Positions 8,370 to 16,859 of a stretch of DNA of 64,000 nucleotides are shown piece by piece. Below the pieces are notes generated by a model that saw only the letters and a program-made list of their open reading frames with translations, was not told the origin of the DNA and ran no database searches. Origin of the DNA: Paucisalibacillus algeriensis (GTDB taxonomy: Bacteria; Bacillota; Bacilli; Bacillales; Amphibacillaceae); contig NZ_CBYO010000007.1 in the NCBI RefSeq assembly GCF_000577245.1, positions 124,001-188,000 on the forward strand. The letters are read 5' to 3'. The position numbers and the translations under genes were made by a program. The first letter of the stretch is position 1. Each line of letters opens with the position of its first letter.

Positions 8370-10142
8370 ATGATAGGGAAGCTTCATAGTCTAAATTTAC
8401 GCAGCAAACTAATTATCATTATTATCATTACTTCTCTCATCCCATTATTACTACTGGGCTTTTTTACGTTTAATTATCTCTCAGAACTACTTCAGGAAGA
8501 AGTTAGTGAAAATGAATTAGAACGATTAACATCGATTAACAATCAAGTTTCCTACTTTTTAAAGGACATTGAGCAAATGACGCTTTTCTTTTACAAAAAT
8601 GATACAATCCAAGAAATCCTAATGAAAGATAGTAATCGTAGTTTAAAAGAACAATACGAGGACTATGAATATGTGAATGATGTCTTTGATACTGTCATGG
8701 GGGTTAAGGATTGGGATGTTAATATTTATGTTATTGGTTTGAACGGAGATCGGTATTTTTCAAATGACTATCTCCCTAACCGATATAATTCCATCCGGGA
8801 GTCATGGGGGGTCTTCAGAAAAGCACAAAATGCTCGAGGTTCATTAGTTTGGGATACGAACTATTCTGTTAATCGAGTAGATAATCAAGAAATCGTACTT
8901 ACAGCAGGTAGAATTCTAGTAGATTCTACAACAAACGAAAAAATCGGTTACTTAATGGTCGATGTCTATGAATCTGCTTTTTCGGATATCTATGAAAAAA
9001 ATAACTTTTCTAATGGAGAAAACTTTCTTCTTCTTGATCATCAAGGTTACATCATTTCGAGTCAACCTGATAAAACTGACGTTGGAACAAGACTTGAGAC
9101 AGATTATTATAATCGTATCGTGAACGGTGAAAAAGGATTCTTTAAATTCAATTGGCATGAAACCGATTCAATTTTAACCTATCAGACAGATGAAAGTACG
9201 AACTTCAAAACGATTAGTATTATTCCAATGGATATCATCCAACAAAAAAACTACCTTGTTCGTAACCTAACCTTAAACTTTGCATTAATTGGAATTATTT
9301 TTTCGATATGGCTAGCTTATTATTTGTCAAAAACAATAACAAAACCACTTTATAAGTTGATTTACTTAATGAAGGAAGTTGAAAAAGGTAATTTCGATGT
9401 TCGATTTTATACTAAATACAATGATGATATTGGAATCTTTGGCAAGCGCTTTAACCGAATGCTAGAAAGGCTAAAAATATCAATACAAGAAAACTATGAA
9501 AAACAGGTTCGTATGAAGGATTCTGAACTGAAAGCATTACGTGCCCAAATAAATCCACATTTCCTGTATAACACACTGGAAACCGTCAATTGGCTTGCGA
9601 GACTTGAAGGTGTTCATGATATTAGTAAAATTGTCGTCTCCCTTAGTGAAATTATGAAGTACTCTGTACGGAAAGGCGAGGATTTGGTAACGATTGAGCA
9701 GGACGTTAACCAGTTGAAAAACTATTTAACAATCCAAGAATTCCGCTATCGGGATAAATTCGATGTCCATCTTACGGTTGAAGAATCTGTATTACATCAA
9801 AAAATTCCAGCCTTGTTGCTACAGCCAATCGTCGAAAATGCGATCGTGCATGGATTGGAAAATAAAGTATCAAAGGGACAAATTGATATTACGATTAGTA
9901 AAGTTCAAGAATATATTCAAATTATCGTTCAAGATGATGGGATTGGAATGGATGAAAAAACATTCGCTCAGGTTAACCGAGAAATAAAGGAAGGACTAGA
10001 ATTTGAGGATTTAGGCATCGGTATTGAAAATGTACGTAAACGATTGTATTTGAGCTACGGAGATCAATTTCAGTGGACACTCACTTCTGAAGAAAAAGTA
10101 GGTACAAGAGTGGAAATATTAATACCGTATAAGGAAGGGTAA
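8370..10142 (+). CDS. YesM-type sensor histidine kinase
   Basis: A roughly 590-residue membrane sensor kinase. It has a first membrane helix near residues 10-32, an extracellular Cache-like sensor region of about 250 residues, a second helix near 290-312, a HAMP linker, then a His_kinase domain. The phospho-acceptor motif is QINPHFLYNTLE with His near residue 397. The ATPase motifs are PIVENAIVHGLE (N box) and DDGIGMDE (G box). The ATG at 8370 is preferred to an upstream TTG at 8352, because GGGTGGGG lies between them. It is followed after 4 bases by its response regulator, and it is divergent from the ABC importer. This is the standard arrangement for sugar-type importer control. Confidence 0.92.
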   Translation: MIGKLHSLNLRSKLIIIIIITSLIPLLLLGFFTFNYLSELLQEEVSENELERLTSINNQVSYFLKDIEQMTLFFYKNDTIQEILMKDSNRSLKEQYEDYEYVNDVFDTVMGVKDWDVNIYVIGLNGDRYFSNDYLPNRYNSIRESWGVFRKAQNARGSLVWDTNYSVNRVDNQEIVLTAGRILVDSTTNEKIGYLMVDVYESAFSDIYEKNNFSNGENFLLLDHQGYIISSQPDKTDVGTRLETDYYNRIVNGEKGFFKFNWHETDSILTYQTDESTNFKTISIIPMDIIQQKNYLVRNLTLNFALIGIIFSIWLAYYLSKTITKPLYKLIYLMKEVEKGNFDVRFYTKYNDDIGIFGKRFNRMLERLKISIQENYEKQVRMKDSELKALRAQINPHFLYNTLETVNWLARLEGVHDISKIVVSLSEIMKYSVRKGEDLVTIEQDVNQLKNYLTIQEFRYRDKFDVHLTVEESVLHQKIPALLLQPIVENAIVHGLENKVSKGQIDITISKVQEYIQIIVQDDGIGMDEKTFAQVNREIKEGLEFEDLGIGIENVRKRLYLSYGDQFQWTLTSEEKVGTRVEILIPYKEG

Positions 10143-10146
10143 AAAC

Positions 10147-11283
10147 ATGTTTTCCATATTAATTGTTGATGATGAATGGACCATTCGAGAAGGCTTACAA
10201 AGAACAGTACCTTGGGGGGATTGGGGTATTGATGTTATTGGGGCAGCGACGAATGGTTACGAGGCCTTGGAAATACTGGTCAATTCCCATGTTGATATAT
10301 TGCTAACCGACATACGAATGCCCGCAATGAATGGATTAGAATTAATAGATAGATGTCGCACACTATTTCCTGGACTTAAAATGGTCCTTTTAACGGGACA
10401 TGATGAATTTGAGTATGCACAAAAGGCAATCAAACTTGGGGCTGATGACTTTTTACTAAAACCAACCAATATAAATGAGTTAAAAGCGACTATGCTTTCT
10501 ATTACAAGTGAATTACGGTCCGAACAGCAGGAAAAAGATGCACTTATAACCTTACTAATTAAAGATATTATCGAGCATAATTCGGTGGAAACTATTACAA
10601 AATTAAAAGCTCAAGAAGGTATCCATTCGAGATTCGGATTCATCATGATTCGCTATAAAAATGAAAAGCCTTATCAGTTAATGATAGACCATGTACACTT
10701 AATTGAAGATAAGGTTGGTCAGCAGGTCTATTTTTGTCACTCCATTCCTAGTGAGGAACATTGGGATGAAATGATTAAAATGGTGAAGGATAATTTTGAA
10801 GGTAAGGATTGCAAGCTTACCCTTCATGTAAGCTTACTTACCGATGAATTAGAACAGCTTGTTAATAGTTTTAAACAAGCTAGATCCGCTTCCGACACCT
10901 ATTATGATGGAAAGAACATTACCATTTATAAGTATCATGACGAAAAGTATACCATGCGTTTTGAAGAAGTTATCCGCTATATTCATCGCCATTATCAAGA
11001 AGCAATCAGTCAATCTGTACTGGCGGAAAAGCTAAATATGAGCAATAGTTATTTCAGTAAATTATTCAAGCAGCACACAAACATGAATTTTGTTGATTAT
11101 ATTACATCAAAACGAATCGAAGAAGCAAAACAACTACTTCATTCCACAACACTAAAAACATATGAAATCGCACATGAAGTTGGATATACAGAATCAAGGT
11201 ACTTTAGTCAACTATTCAAGAAATTTACGGGCCAGACTCCTGTTCAGTATCGTGAACAGTCTCAAACTAATGAAGATAATTAG
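10147..11283 (+). CDS. YesN-type response regulator with AraC DNA-binding domain
   Basis: A 378-residue regulator. The N-terminal receiver has the acidic pair VDDE at residues 7-10, the phospho-acceptor Asp in LLTDIRMP near 55, and the conserved Lys in FLLKPTN near 105. A variable middle section follows. The C-terminal AraC/HTH_18 domain spans residues 275-375 with two helix-turn-helices (AEKLNMSNSYFSKLFKQ and AHEVGYTESRYFSQLFKK). It lies 4 bases after the kinase and probably activates the divergent ABC operon in response to substrate (inference from gene order). Confidence 0.93.
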   Translation: MFSILIVDDEWTIREGLQRTVPWGDWGIDVIGAATNGYEALEILVNSHVDILLTDIRMPAMNGLELIDRCRTLFPGLKMVLLTGHDEFEYAQKAIKLGADDFLLKPTNINELKATMLSITSELRSEQQEKDALITLLIKDIIEHNSVETITKLKAQEGIHSRFGFIMIRYKNEKPYQLMIDHVHLIEDKVGQQVYFCHSIPSEEHWDEMIKMVKDNFEGKDCKLTLHVSLLTDELEQLVNSFKQARSASDTYYDGKNITIYKYHDEKYTMRFEEVIRYIHRHYQEAISQSVLAEKLNMSNSYFSKLFKQHTNMNFVDYITSKRIEEAKQLLHSTTLKTYEIAHEVGYTESRYFSQLFKKFTGQTPVQYREQSQTNEDN

Positions 11284-11307
11284 AGCTCCTTTAAAGAAAA
11301 GGAGCTC
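11283..11307 (+). terminator. Terminator of the two-component operon
   Basis: Perfect 10-base stem GAGCTCCTTT / AAAGGAGCTC with a 5-base loop, starting on the last base of the regulator stop codon. The following T-tract (CTATTATGG) is weak. Confidence 0.7.
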
Positions 11308-11309
11308 CT

Positions 11310-11680
11310 ATTATGGACAAATCGTTCTCAAACTAATGTAGTAATTATAGAGGCATTTGAGATGGTTGCTTGGCGTGCGACTGGTACAGAAAGTCGCTCA
11401 TATTAGCTAATTGTCACCCGTAAGTTACAGGTATTCACCCGGTGTGGTTGGATCCTCATGGGGGACTAATAATGTCGAGCTGCATTTTAAGGTTACCGCA
11501 TGGCAATAGACACATTCCAGCATATTCATATGACCATCGCTCTACTCTAATTTCTCATGTGAAATCTTCAGAGTTCAGCGCAACTTCCCCTAGCCTCGTG
11601 CAAGTTAGCACACCACACATTTAACGCCAGATGGACTATCCCTTTAATTCTACAAAACTTAGTCAGTATATGCCTCATTA
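11310..11680. other. Gene-free, GC-richer stretch with short stems; possible structured RNA or decayed element
   Basis: About 370 bases without a credible reading frame. Compared with the AT-rich spacers elsewhere, it is visibly richer in G and C. It contains several short inverted repeats, for example GCGACT / AGTCGC near 11377-11397 and GTGC / GCAC near 11598-11612. The minus strand reads like a folded RNA, with many GUGUGG, GCACGAGG and GGGGAAGU patches reminiscent of group II intron domain I. I could not find a domain V or a reverse-transcriptase remnant. I do not recognise it as RNase P, 6S, tmRNA, SRP or a riboswitch. Confidence 0.4.
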
Positions 11681-11681
11681 A

Positions 11682-12845
11682 TCATCCCTCAAAAATATCC
11701 GCAACAATTCGCTCCGTTGCTTTTCCATCCTGATAATCAAAGAAACGGTTAGCAAATTGCTTTTTGTCATACTGATCATAGGATTCATCCCCCAATATTG
11801 TTTTGATTAAGGATTCTGTATCGACTACCATTGGGCCTGGTATCATTTCTTCATAATCATAATAAAAATCACGATCCTGTTTATAATCTTTTAGGTCATA
11901 GGGATAAAATATGATTGGACGATCCAGCAAGCTAAAGTCAAAAAATACAGTCGAATAATCTGTAATTAAAATATCTGTTAGAACTAATAACTCCTGTATC
12001 GTAAACGCATTATCAAGATGATAAACGAAACCATCCGCTTCAATCTTCCTATCTGTCCTCATGTATGGATGCAAGTGAACAAGTAAGGCATGATTATCCT
12101 GCAGTCTACTTCTCATATCCCATGTATCAAATGGTATTTGAAATGCTTCTTGATAATGACTCTTCCCTCTAAAAGTTGGAGCATAAAGAATTATCTTTTT
12201 TTCTTTTAGCAATGGATATTTCTTATAAAATTTTCTGGTTGTTTTATCTTTCCATTCTTGTTTATAAAAAAAATCAGTCCTAGGGACACCTAATGGCTTT
12301 ATCTGATCATGTGCCATACCAAATGCCTCTGCAAAATACGGGATTACCTCCTTAGAACTAACATAGGTCTTTGAATAGTTTCCATGAATGTTAACCTGTT
12401 TGAGATAAGTAGTACTCGGCCCAAACGATTTCCCGACAGTACTTAAACCAAACTTTTTAAACGCACCAGAGCTATGCCATAATTGAATGATGTCCATATC
12501 TTTCCTTGGTTTTATCACATATATTGGAAAATAATAATCGTCTATAATAAAATACCGTGATGTTGCTAAATGGAAGCATGCCTTTACCATATGAATCAAA
12601 TAGTTGATTTTTCCGAAGCCTGAGGAATCAAATTTTTTTAATAAATATACAATCTTATAAGAGGAATAGTTCTTTTTTATTTCTTCACTTACGTAGAACA
12701 AGTTATCTCTTAAATGATTAGAACGATAGGAAGCAAACGTTATTTTCTTCCTATTCACTTTGAACAAAAAGGAAAAAAAACCATGCAAGCCTCGTAAGAA
12801 GTATTTTACTAGAATAGTAGGCATAAGTCGTAATTGCTTCATCAT
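11682..12845 (-). CDS. CDP-glycerol/CDP-ribitol glycerophosphotransferase-family polymerase
   Basis: A 387-residue member of the TagB/TagF/TarK/TarL family, which transfers glycerol or ribitol phosphate from the CDP-alditol onto teichoic acid chains at the cytoplasmic membrane face. Family marks are IQLWHSSGAFKKFG near residue 129, PLGVPRTDFFY near 200, ILYAPTFRG near 228, and DILITDYSTVFFDF near 304 with RPIIFYPYD following. The N-terminus is basic and amphipathic, suiting membrane association. It overlaps the preceding polymerase gene by 4 bases (ATGA). Since the same operon carries a CDP-ribitol-type pair, ribitol phosphate is the favoured substrate. Confidence 0.88.
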   Translation of the reverse strand: MMKQLRLMPTILVKYFLRGLHGFFSFLFKVNRKKITFASYRSNHLRDNLFYVSEEIKKNYSSYKIVYLLKKFDSSGFGKINYLIHMVKACFHLATSRYFIIDDYYFPIYVIKPRKDMDIIQLWHSSGAFKKFGLSTVGKSFGPSTTYLKQVNIHGNYSKTYVSSKEVIPYFAEAFGMAHDQIKPLGVPRTDFFYKQEWKDKTTRKFYKKYPLLKEKKIILYAPTFRGKSHYQEAFQIPFDTWDMRSRLQDNHALLVHLHPYMRTDRKIEADGFVYHLDNAFTIQELLVLTDILITDYSTVFFDFSLLDRPIIFYPYDLKDYKQDRDFYYDYEEMIPGPMVVDTESLIKTILGDESYDQYDKKQFANRFFDYQDGKATERIVADIFEG

Positions 12846-14134
12846 TTACTTCCCTTAATCGTTGTTGTTTGAAGAAATTTATTATAGATAAAATCTATTT
12901 GTTTTTGTAAAACCTCCTGTTGATTTTCCTTAGAGTAGAAAATATCAAGCACTCGTTTTCTATCTTCTTTAAACTTTTCCGGGTCTTCTATTGCACTTTC
13001 CAATTCATACAGAAAAGTGGTAAAGTCATTAGCCTTTGGTCCAGGAGTTACATCAAAGTAATTAAAATACATTTCATTGGACTGTTTTAAATACTTATCT
13101 AAATCATAGCTATAAAACAGTACTGGACGATTCAACAATAAATAATCTGTGTAGCAGCTTGAATAGTCCGTTACAAGAATATCGGTGTACTTCAATAAAA
13201 GCTGAGGATCGTAGGAAGAATTACTTATATCTATAATATTTTCATAGATGGTTGGCACTTGCCCGCTACTAAACATATGACGCTTAACCAAAAATTTATA
13301 TCCCAACCTTGTACATAGCTCATTTAATCTCTGGAAATCTATTACTAGATTAATATCTGTTTCAAGCTTACCAAACTTACGGTGGGTCGGCATATATAAA
13401 ATTACCTTTTCATTTTGCATCCATTCTGGAATGCCAGCATCCTCTTCTGTTGTTTTGAAGAAAACATCATTCCGCACTTGGCCAAGTTCGATCACGTTTT
13501 CTTTCGGAACAAGAAAGGTTTCAGGATAATAGGATGACACACGTGGACTCGTTGAAATAACGTAATTCTCTTTCGTTAAATTTAGATTTACTACAAATTT
13601 ACCAAAGAATCGTTTGATCTTACTTTTTTCATGTAAAATCTTATAGGAGAAAGTACTTTTATTAGCCCCCCATACCTTTTTCAACCCTACTCCATGCCAT
13701 GTATTATAAGAAATTGCACCGCCTAGTAATGCCTTCTCAAAATCGTCGTTAATAGAATGGGAATGAATGATTAATTTAGCACGTAACTGATAATAAATGC
13801 CTTTTAAACTATGATGTTTGTACACTTCATATCCAAGACTAGTCATTTGATTCACAACTTCATTTGACTTAGTAATCCAGACACATCTAATATGGGGGTT
13901 CTGATTCATCTCCATAAATAGATATTTCGTATTCCCACGGAAGCCGCGCCCACTTTCACCACCAAATACGACTAGATTTGTCTTCCGAGGTATTAACTTT
14001 GAAAGGAAACGTATGAAAACTACAATTGTTCTCTTTCCTATTAATCTGCATTTCTTTAAAAACTTTATATTTATAGATAGGAAGATTAATACAAGTAATA
14101 ATACTTGAAGGTATTCCATTTGAATCGCACTCAT
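12842..14134 (-). CDS. TagF/TarL-type teichoic acid polymerase
   Basis: A 430-residue glycerophosphotransferase-family protein. It starts with a hydrophobic segment (about residues 8-28) and a basic stretch, then the catalytic fold with YNTWHGVGLKKVWG near 148 (the conserved WHG), VILYMPTHR near 245, and DILVTDYSSCYTDYLLLNRP near 318 (the TDYSS motif). The FYSYDLDKY segment and the FDVTPGPKA motif are also typical. The start ATG follows GAGGCGA. It is coupled to the downstream paralogue by an ATGA overlap. With two polymerase-like proteins in one operon, one may prime and one extend, as for TarK/TarL (inference). Confidence 0.88.
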   Translation of the reverse strand: MSAIQMEYLQVLLLVLIFLSINIKFLKKCRLIGKRTIVVFIRFLSKLIPRKTNLVVFGGESGRGFRGNTKYLFMEMNQNPHIRCVWITKSNEVVNQMTSLGYEVYKHHSLKGIYYQLRAKLIIHSHSINDDFEKALLGGAISYNTWHGVGLKKVWGANKSTFSYKILHEKSKIKRFFGKFVVNLNLTKENYVISTSPRVSSYYPETFLVPKENVIELGQVRNDVFFKTTEEDAGIPEWMQNEKVILYMPTHRKFGKLETDINLVIDFQRLNELCTRLGYKFLVKRHMFSSGQVPTIYENIIDISNSSYDPQLLLKYTDILVTDYSSCYTDYLLLNRPVLFYSYDLDKYLKQSNEMYFNYFDVTPGPKANDFTTFLYELESAIEDPEKFKEDRKRVLDIFYSKENQQEVLQKQIDFIYNKFLQTTTIKGSK

Positions 14135-14150
14135 AAAACTATCGCCTCAA

Positions 14151-14888
14151 TTAAGTTGTTTGTTTAATCTGTAGTTCTTTCTTATTACTAACTTGCTTCC
14201 GAACAACAATGTTTTGACCATCTAAACAAATCCCGTTGTCTGATAATAATTGATTGACAACCTCTCCTACATGCTCGGGTTGCATAATCGTGGATGGATC
14301 CTCATCCGGTGCTAAAACTTTACGAAGTTCCGTTGCACAACGTCCAGGAGAAATGCAATATACAAGGATGCCATATTCGGATAGCTCCTCCGATAAGGTC
14401 TGAGAAATATTAATAAGTGCTGCTTTAGAAGAAGCGTATGCAAGCCAACCAGGTCTTGCAGAGCTACCAGCAGTAGAAGCAACATTTAATATCTTTCCAC
14501 CGGTCTTTTTCATAAATTTAACGGATTCCTTTGTTATATTGAATAACGAATGTACATTAATCTTGTACGTTTTTTCCCAATCATCAATAGATGTTTCGAG
14601 TATTGACTTTGGATTGGCATAGCCTGCAACATTTATAAGCATATCAATGGTATTGTACCTGATTCCTACATCTTGAATTAATTGTTTAACTTCATGATAG
14701 TCCGTCAGATCTAGTGGGTAGTATTCAATATTCTTATTGGGGTTCATCATGTTGGAGGTTTCTTCTAATCCTTCTGCAGTCCTTGAAAGTAATACAAAGT
14801 TAGCTATGTCTTCCCTTTCGCTAAGAGCAATTGCAATAGCCCTTCCTATTCCTCGACTTGCACCAGTAACAATAACCGTCTTTGACAT
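14151..14888 (-). CDS. Short-chain dehydrogenase, probable ribulose-5-phosphate reductase for CDP-ribitol
   Basis: A 245-residue Rossmann short-chain dehydrogenase. The nucleotide motif GASRGIGRA is at residues 8-16, NVAGYA follows the fourth strand, and the catalytic Ser/Tyr/Lys set is visible as NVASTAG then YASSK near 155. Its ATG overlaps the cytidylyltransferase stop as TAATG, so the two are translated together. Haemophilus Bcs1/Acs1 fuses an IspD-like cytidylyltransferase to an SDR reductase that makes ribitol 5-phosphate. This gene pair looks like the unfused version. No TarJ-type (medium-chain) reductase is present nearby. Confidence 0.8.
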   Translation of the reverse strand: MSKTVIVTGASRGIGRAIAIALSEREDIANFVLLSRTAEGLEETSNMMNPNKNIEYYPLDLTDYHEVKQLIQDVGIRYNTIDMLINVAGYANPKSILETSIDDWEKTYKINVHSLFNITKESVKFMKKTGGKILNVASTAGSSARPGWLAYASSKAALINISQTLSEELSEYGILVYCISPGRCATELRKVLAPDEDPSTIMQPEHVGEVVNQLLSDNGICLDGQNIVVRKQVSNKKELQIKQTT

Positions 14889-15577
14889 TAATATCCCTCC
14901 ATTAAAATAGAATCTTTATAAATTGCCTCTGCAATTTTTCGATCAATTGGCTTGGTTATCTTGATGTTATATTCACTTCCCTTTAAAATCCTTATCTCCG
15001 AACTAAAGTAATGAAAATAAAGGCTAGCATCTTCAGTAAAATCTAGGATATCCTCCCTAGCACATTCATGGGCATACAATAATTTTTTTGTATTAAATTT
15101 ATGGGGTAGCTGTACGTTCACTAATTTATTGCGTTCTAAATTTTCTTCAACAATTGTATTTCCTTTTAGAACGGTAAAAGGAATGTCTAGCCCATAGATT
15201 ACACTTTCATTTTCCGCTTCAATTAATGCTTTAAATTCTTCCCGAGTAACAAATGGCCTTACAGCTTCATGAATAATGACCTGTTCAAAGGAGGTCTCTT
15301 TCAATCCCTTATAAACCGATTCCTGTCTCGAATCCCCCCCAACTATACAGCGAATAGGTGTTGAAAACCCATATTCATTAACGGTATCCATTGTTTTTTC
15401 TAGAAAATCATCAGGGCATGGGATAATGATTTCCTTTATTTCTTCAATGGTATCGATTTTTTCCAGTACATGTATAAATATTGGCTTTCCAGCAAGTAAC
15501 AGAAATTGCTTTGGAATATTTAATTGCATTCGTTTTCCAATACCACCTGAAAGTAAAATAAAGCTGAACTGTGACAT
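14888..15577 (-). CDS. tarI: IspD-like cytidylyltransferase, probable ribitol-5-phosphate cytidylyltransferase (TarI-type)
   Basis: A 229-residue nucleotidyltransferase that should join CTP and ribitol 5-phosphate to give CDP-ribitol. The N-terminal CTP-binding loop LLSGGIGKRM with the PKQF segment is intact. VGGDSRQESVYKGL near residue 79 and IIHEAVRPFVT near 100 are the other family marks. IspD of the isoprenoid pathway is the alternative. The operon with two teichoic polymerases and the reductase argues for TarI. It is the first gene of the minus-strand set and divergent from the LCP gene. Confidence 0.82.
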   Translation of the reverse strand: MSQFSFILLSGGIGKRMQLNIPKQFLLLAGKPIFIHVLEKIDTIEEIKEIIIPCPDDFLEKTMDTVNEYGFSTPIRCIVGGDSRQESVYKGLKETSFEQVIIHEAVRPFVTREEFKALIEAENESVIYGLDIPFTVLKGNTIVEENLERNKLVNVQLPHKFNTKKLLYAHECAREDILDFTEDASLYFHYFSSEIRILKGSEYNIKITKPIDRKIAEAIYKDSILMEGY

Positions 15578-15772
15578 CTATGTAACCTCCAAAGTTAGGA
15601 ATAGTGTGAATATTTAATTTCCATTATACAGATTTAACAAAAAATTTACAAAAATTTTACAAAATAATTTTTCGACAAATTTCTCCCTATCTATTTTTAT
15701 AAAATTTATAATTTACTAATAACAGATGAAATAGTAAACTAGATTTAATATATAATAATGAGGGATTATTCC

Positions 15773-16840
15773 ATGTTTCAAAAAAAACCAGAAAACGTAA
15801 AAACTAAGGACCCAATAAGTAAGAAAAAGAAAATATGGCTTACAATCCTGCTCTCACTTTCGTCTATCGTCTTTGCAATTACTATCTATGGGGTTTATTT
15901 GTATAGTAAGGCTGAGGCAGTTGTACAAGATTCTTATGAAGAAATTGAAAGAGGGACTTCGGAAAATAACGCCGCTTCAAATTTACGGGAAGAAGCCGTA
16001 AACCCGATAGAGGATAATGTGTCTATTTTAATTATTGGTGTCGATGATAGTGCAAAACGTGGCTTTGAGGAAAAAAGCCGCTCAGATGTCCTCATTCTTG
16101 CCACATTTAACAAGGAGCAAGGAAATGTTAAATTAGTTAGTATCCCCCGTGATACACATACATTTGTACCAGAGATAAACGCCTATACAAAAATAAACCA
16201 TGCACACTTTCATGGTGGACCGAAAGCATCAATTGAAACAGTTGAAAATTTTTTAAATGTGCCAGTCGATTACTATATTCGTCTAAATTTCGAAGCATTT
16301 ATTCAAGTAGTAGAAACATTAGATGGAGTTTACTATGATGTGCCATTTGAATTGTATGAGATGGATTCAAAGGACCGAGCAAATGCTATTCATCTCAATG
16401 CTGGCTATCAAAAGCTAACTGGGGAAGAGGCACTTGCTTTAGCCAGAACGAGAAAATATGACAGTGATATTGAACGTGGACAACGCCAACAGGAATTAAT
16501 TAAATCCATTGTTAAACGAACTGCCTCCATTTCATCCTTATTCAAATTGGGTGATCTTATAGAGGCGGTTGGGAATAATATGATAACCAACTTACAATTT
16601 GATGAAATGAGATCATTCCTATCCTATGGATTAAAACAGAACCTCGCTATTCAGTCGATCACTCTAGAAGGAAATGGAGGCTATATGGATGATGGGTTAT
16701 GGTATTATCAAGTTCATGAAGATAGTAGATTAGCAGTCGAAAAAGAACTTAGGGAACATATGGATTTACCCATAGACACAGACCGTTATCCGAACGCTAG
16801 TATGGAACTGAATTCAAGTGGAAATTACTTGAAGGAGTGA
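15773..16840 (+). CDS. tagU: LytR-CpsA-Psr (LCP) family cell-wall polymer ligase
   Basis: A 355-residue type II membrane protein that transfers teichoic acid or other undecaprenyl-linked polymers to peptidoglycan outside the cell. A basic cytoplasmic start is followed by one membrane helix (about residues 25-48), then the LCP domain: LIIGVDDSAKRG, RSDVLILATFN, SIPRDTHTFVP, KINHAHFHGG and ALARTRKYDSDIERGQRQQ. The Asp and Arg residues that hold the pyrophosphate and magnesium are present. The ATG at 15773 is chosen because GAGGG lies 8 bases upstream. An ATG at 15758 lacks a ribosome site. Two paralogues lie at 56735 and 58966. Confidence 0.92.
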   Translation: MFQKKPENVKTKDPISKKKKIWLTILLSLSSIVFAITIYGVYLYSKAEAVVQDSYEEIERGTSENNAASNLREEAVNPIEDNVSILIIGVDDSAKRGFEEKSRSDVLILATFNKEQGNVKLVSIPRDTHTFVPEINAYTKINHAHFHGGPKASIETVENFLNVPVDYYIRLNFEAFIQVVETLDGVYYDVPFELYEMDSKDRANAIHLNAGYQKLTGEEALALARTRKYDSDIERGQRQQELIKSIVKRTASISSLFKLGDLIEAVGNNMITNLQFDEMRSFLSYGLKQNLAIQSITLEGNGGYMDDGLWYYQVHEDSRLAVEKELREHMDLPIDTDRYPNASMELNSSGNYLKE

Positions 16841-16859
16841 ATCCAATACTCACTCCTTC
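16831..16859. terminator. Bidirectional terminator between tagU and tagA
   Basis: Perfect stem GAAGGAGTGA / TCACTCCTTC with a 9-base loop. It overlaps the stop codons of both convergent genes and therefore serves both strands. Confidence 0.75.

Noticed and set aside
8246-8387. 47-residue N-terminal extension of the binding lipoprotein
   Set aside because: The internal ATG at 8246 has a clear ribosome site and begins a textbook lipoprotein signal; the extension would bury it.
11442-11624. 60-codon plus-strand frame in the gene-free segment
   Set aside because: No ribosome site and composition unlike protein; the segment is better seen as possible RNA or decayed DNA.
14888-15577. IspD of the isoprenoid pathway
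   Set aside because: Placement in a teichoic acid operon and overlap with a reductase favour a TarI-type role, though activity is not proven.
15578-15772. Candidate sigma-A promoter boxes before tagU
   Set aside because: Several TATAAT-like strings exist in this very AT-rich spacer, but none has a convincing -35 box at normal spacing.
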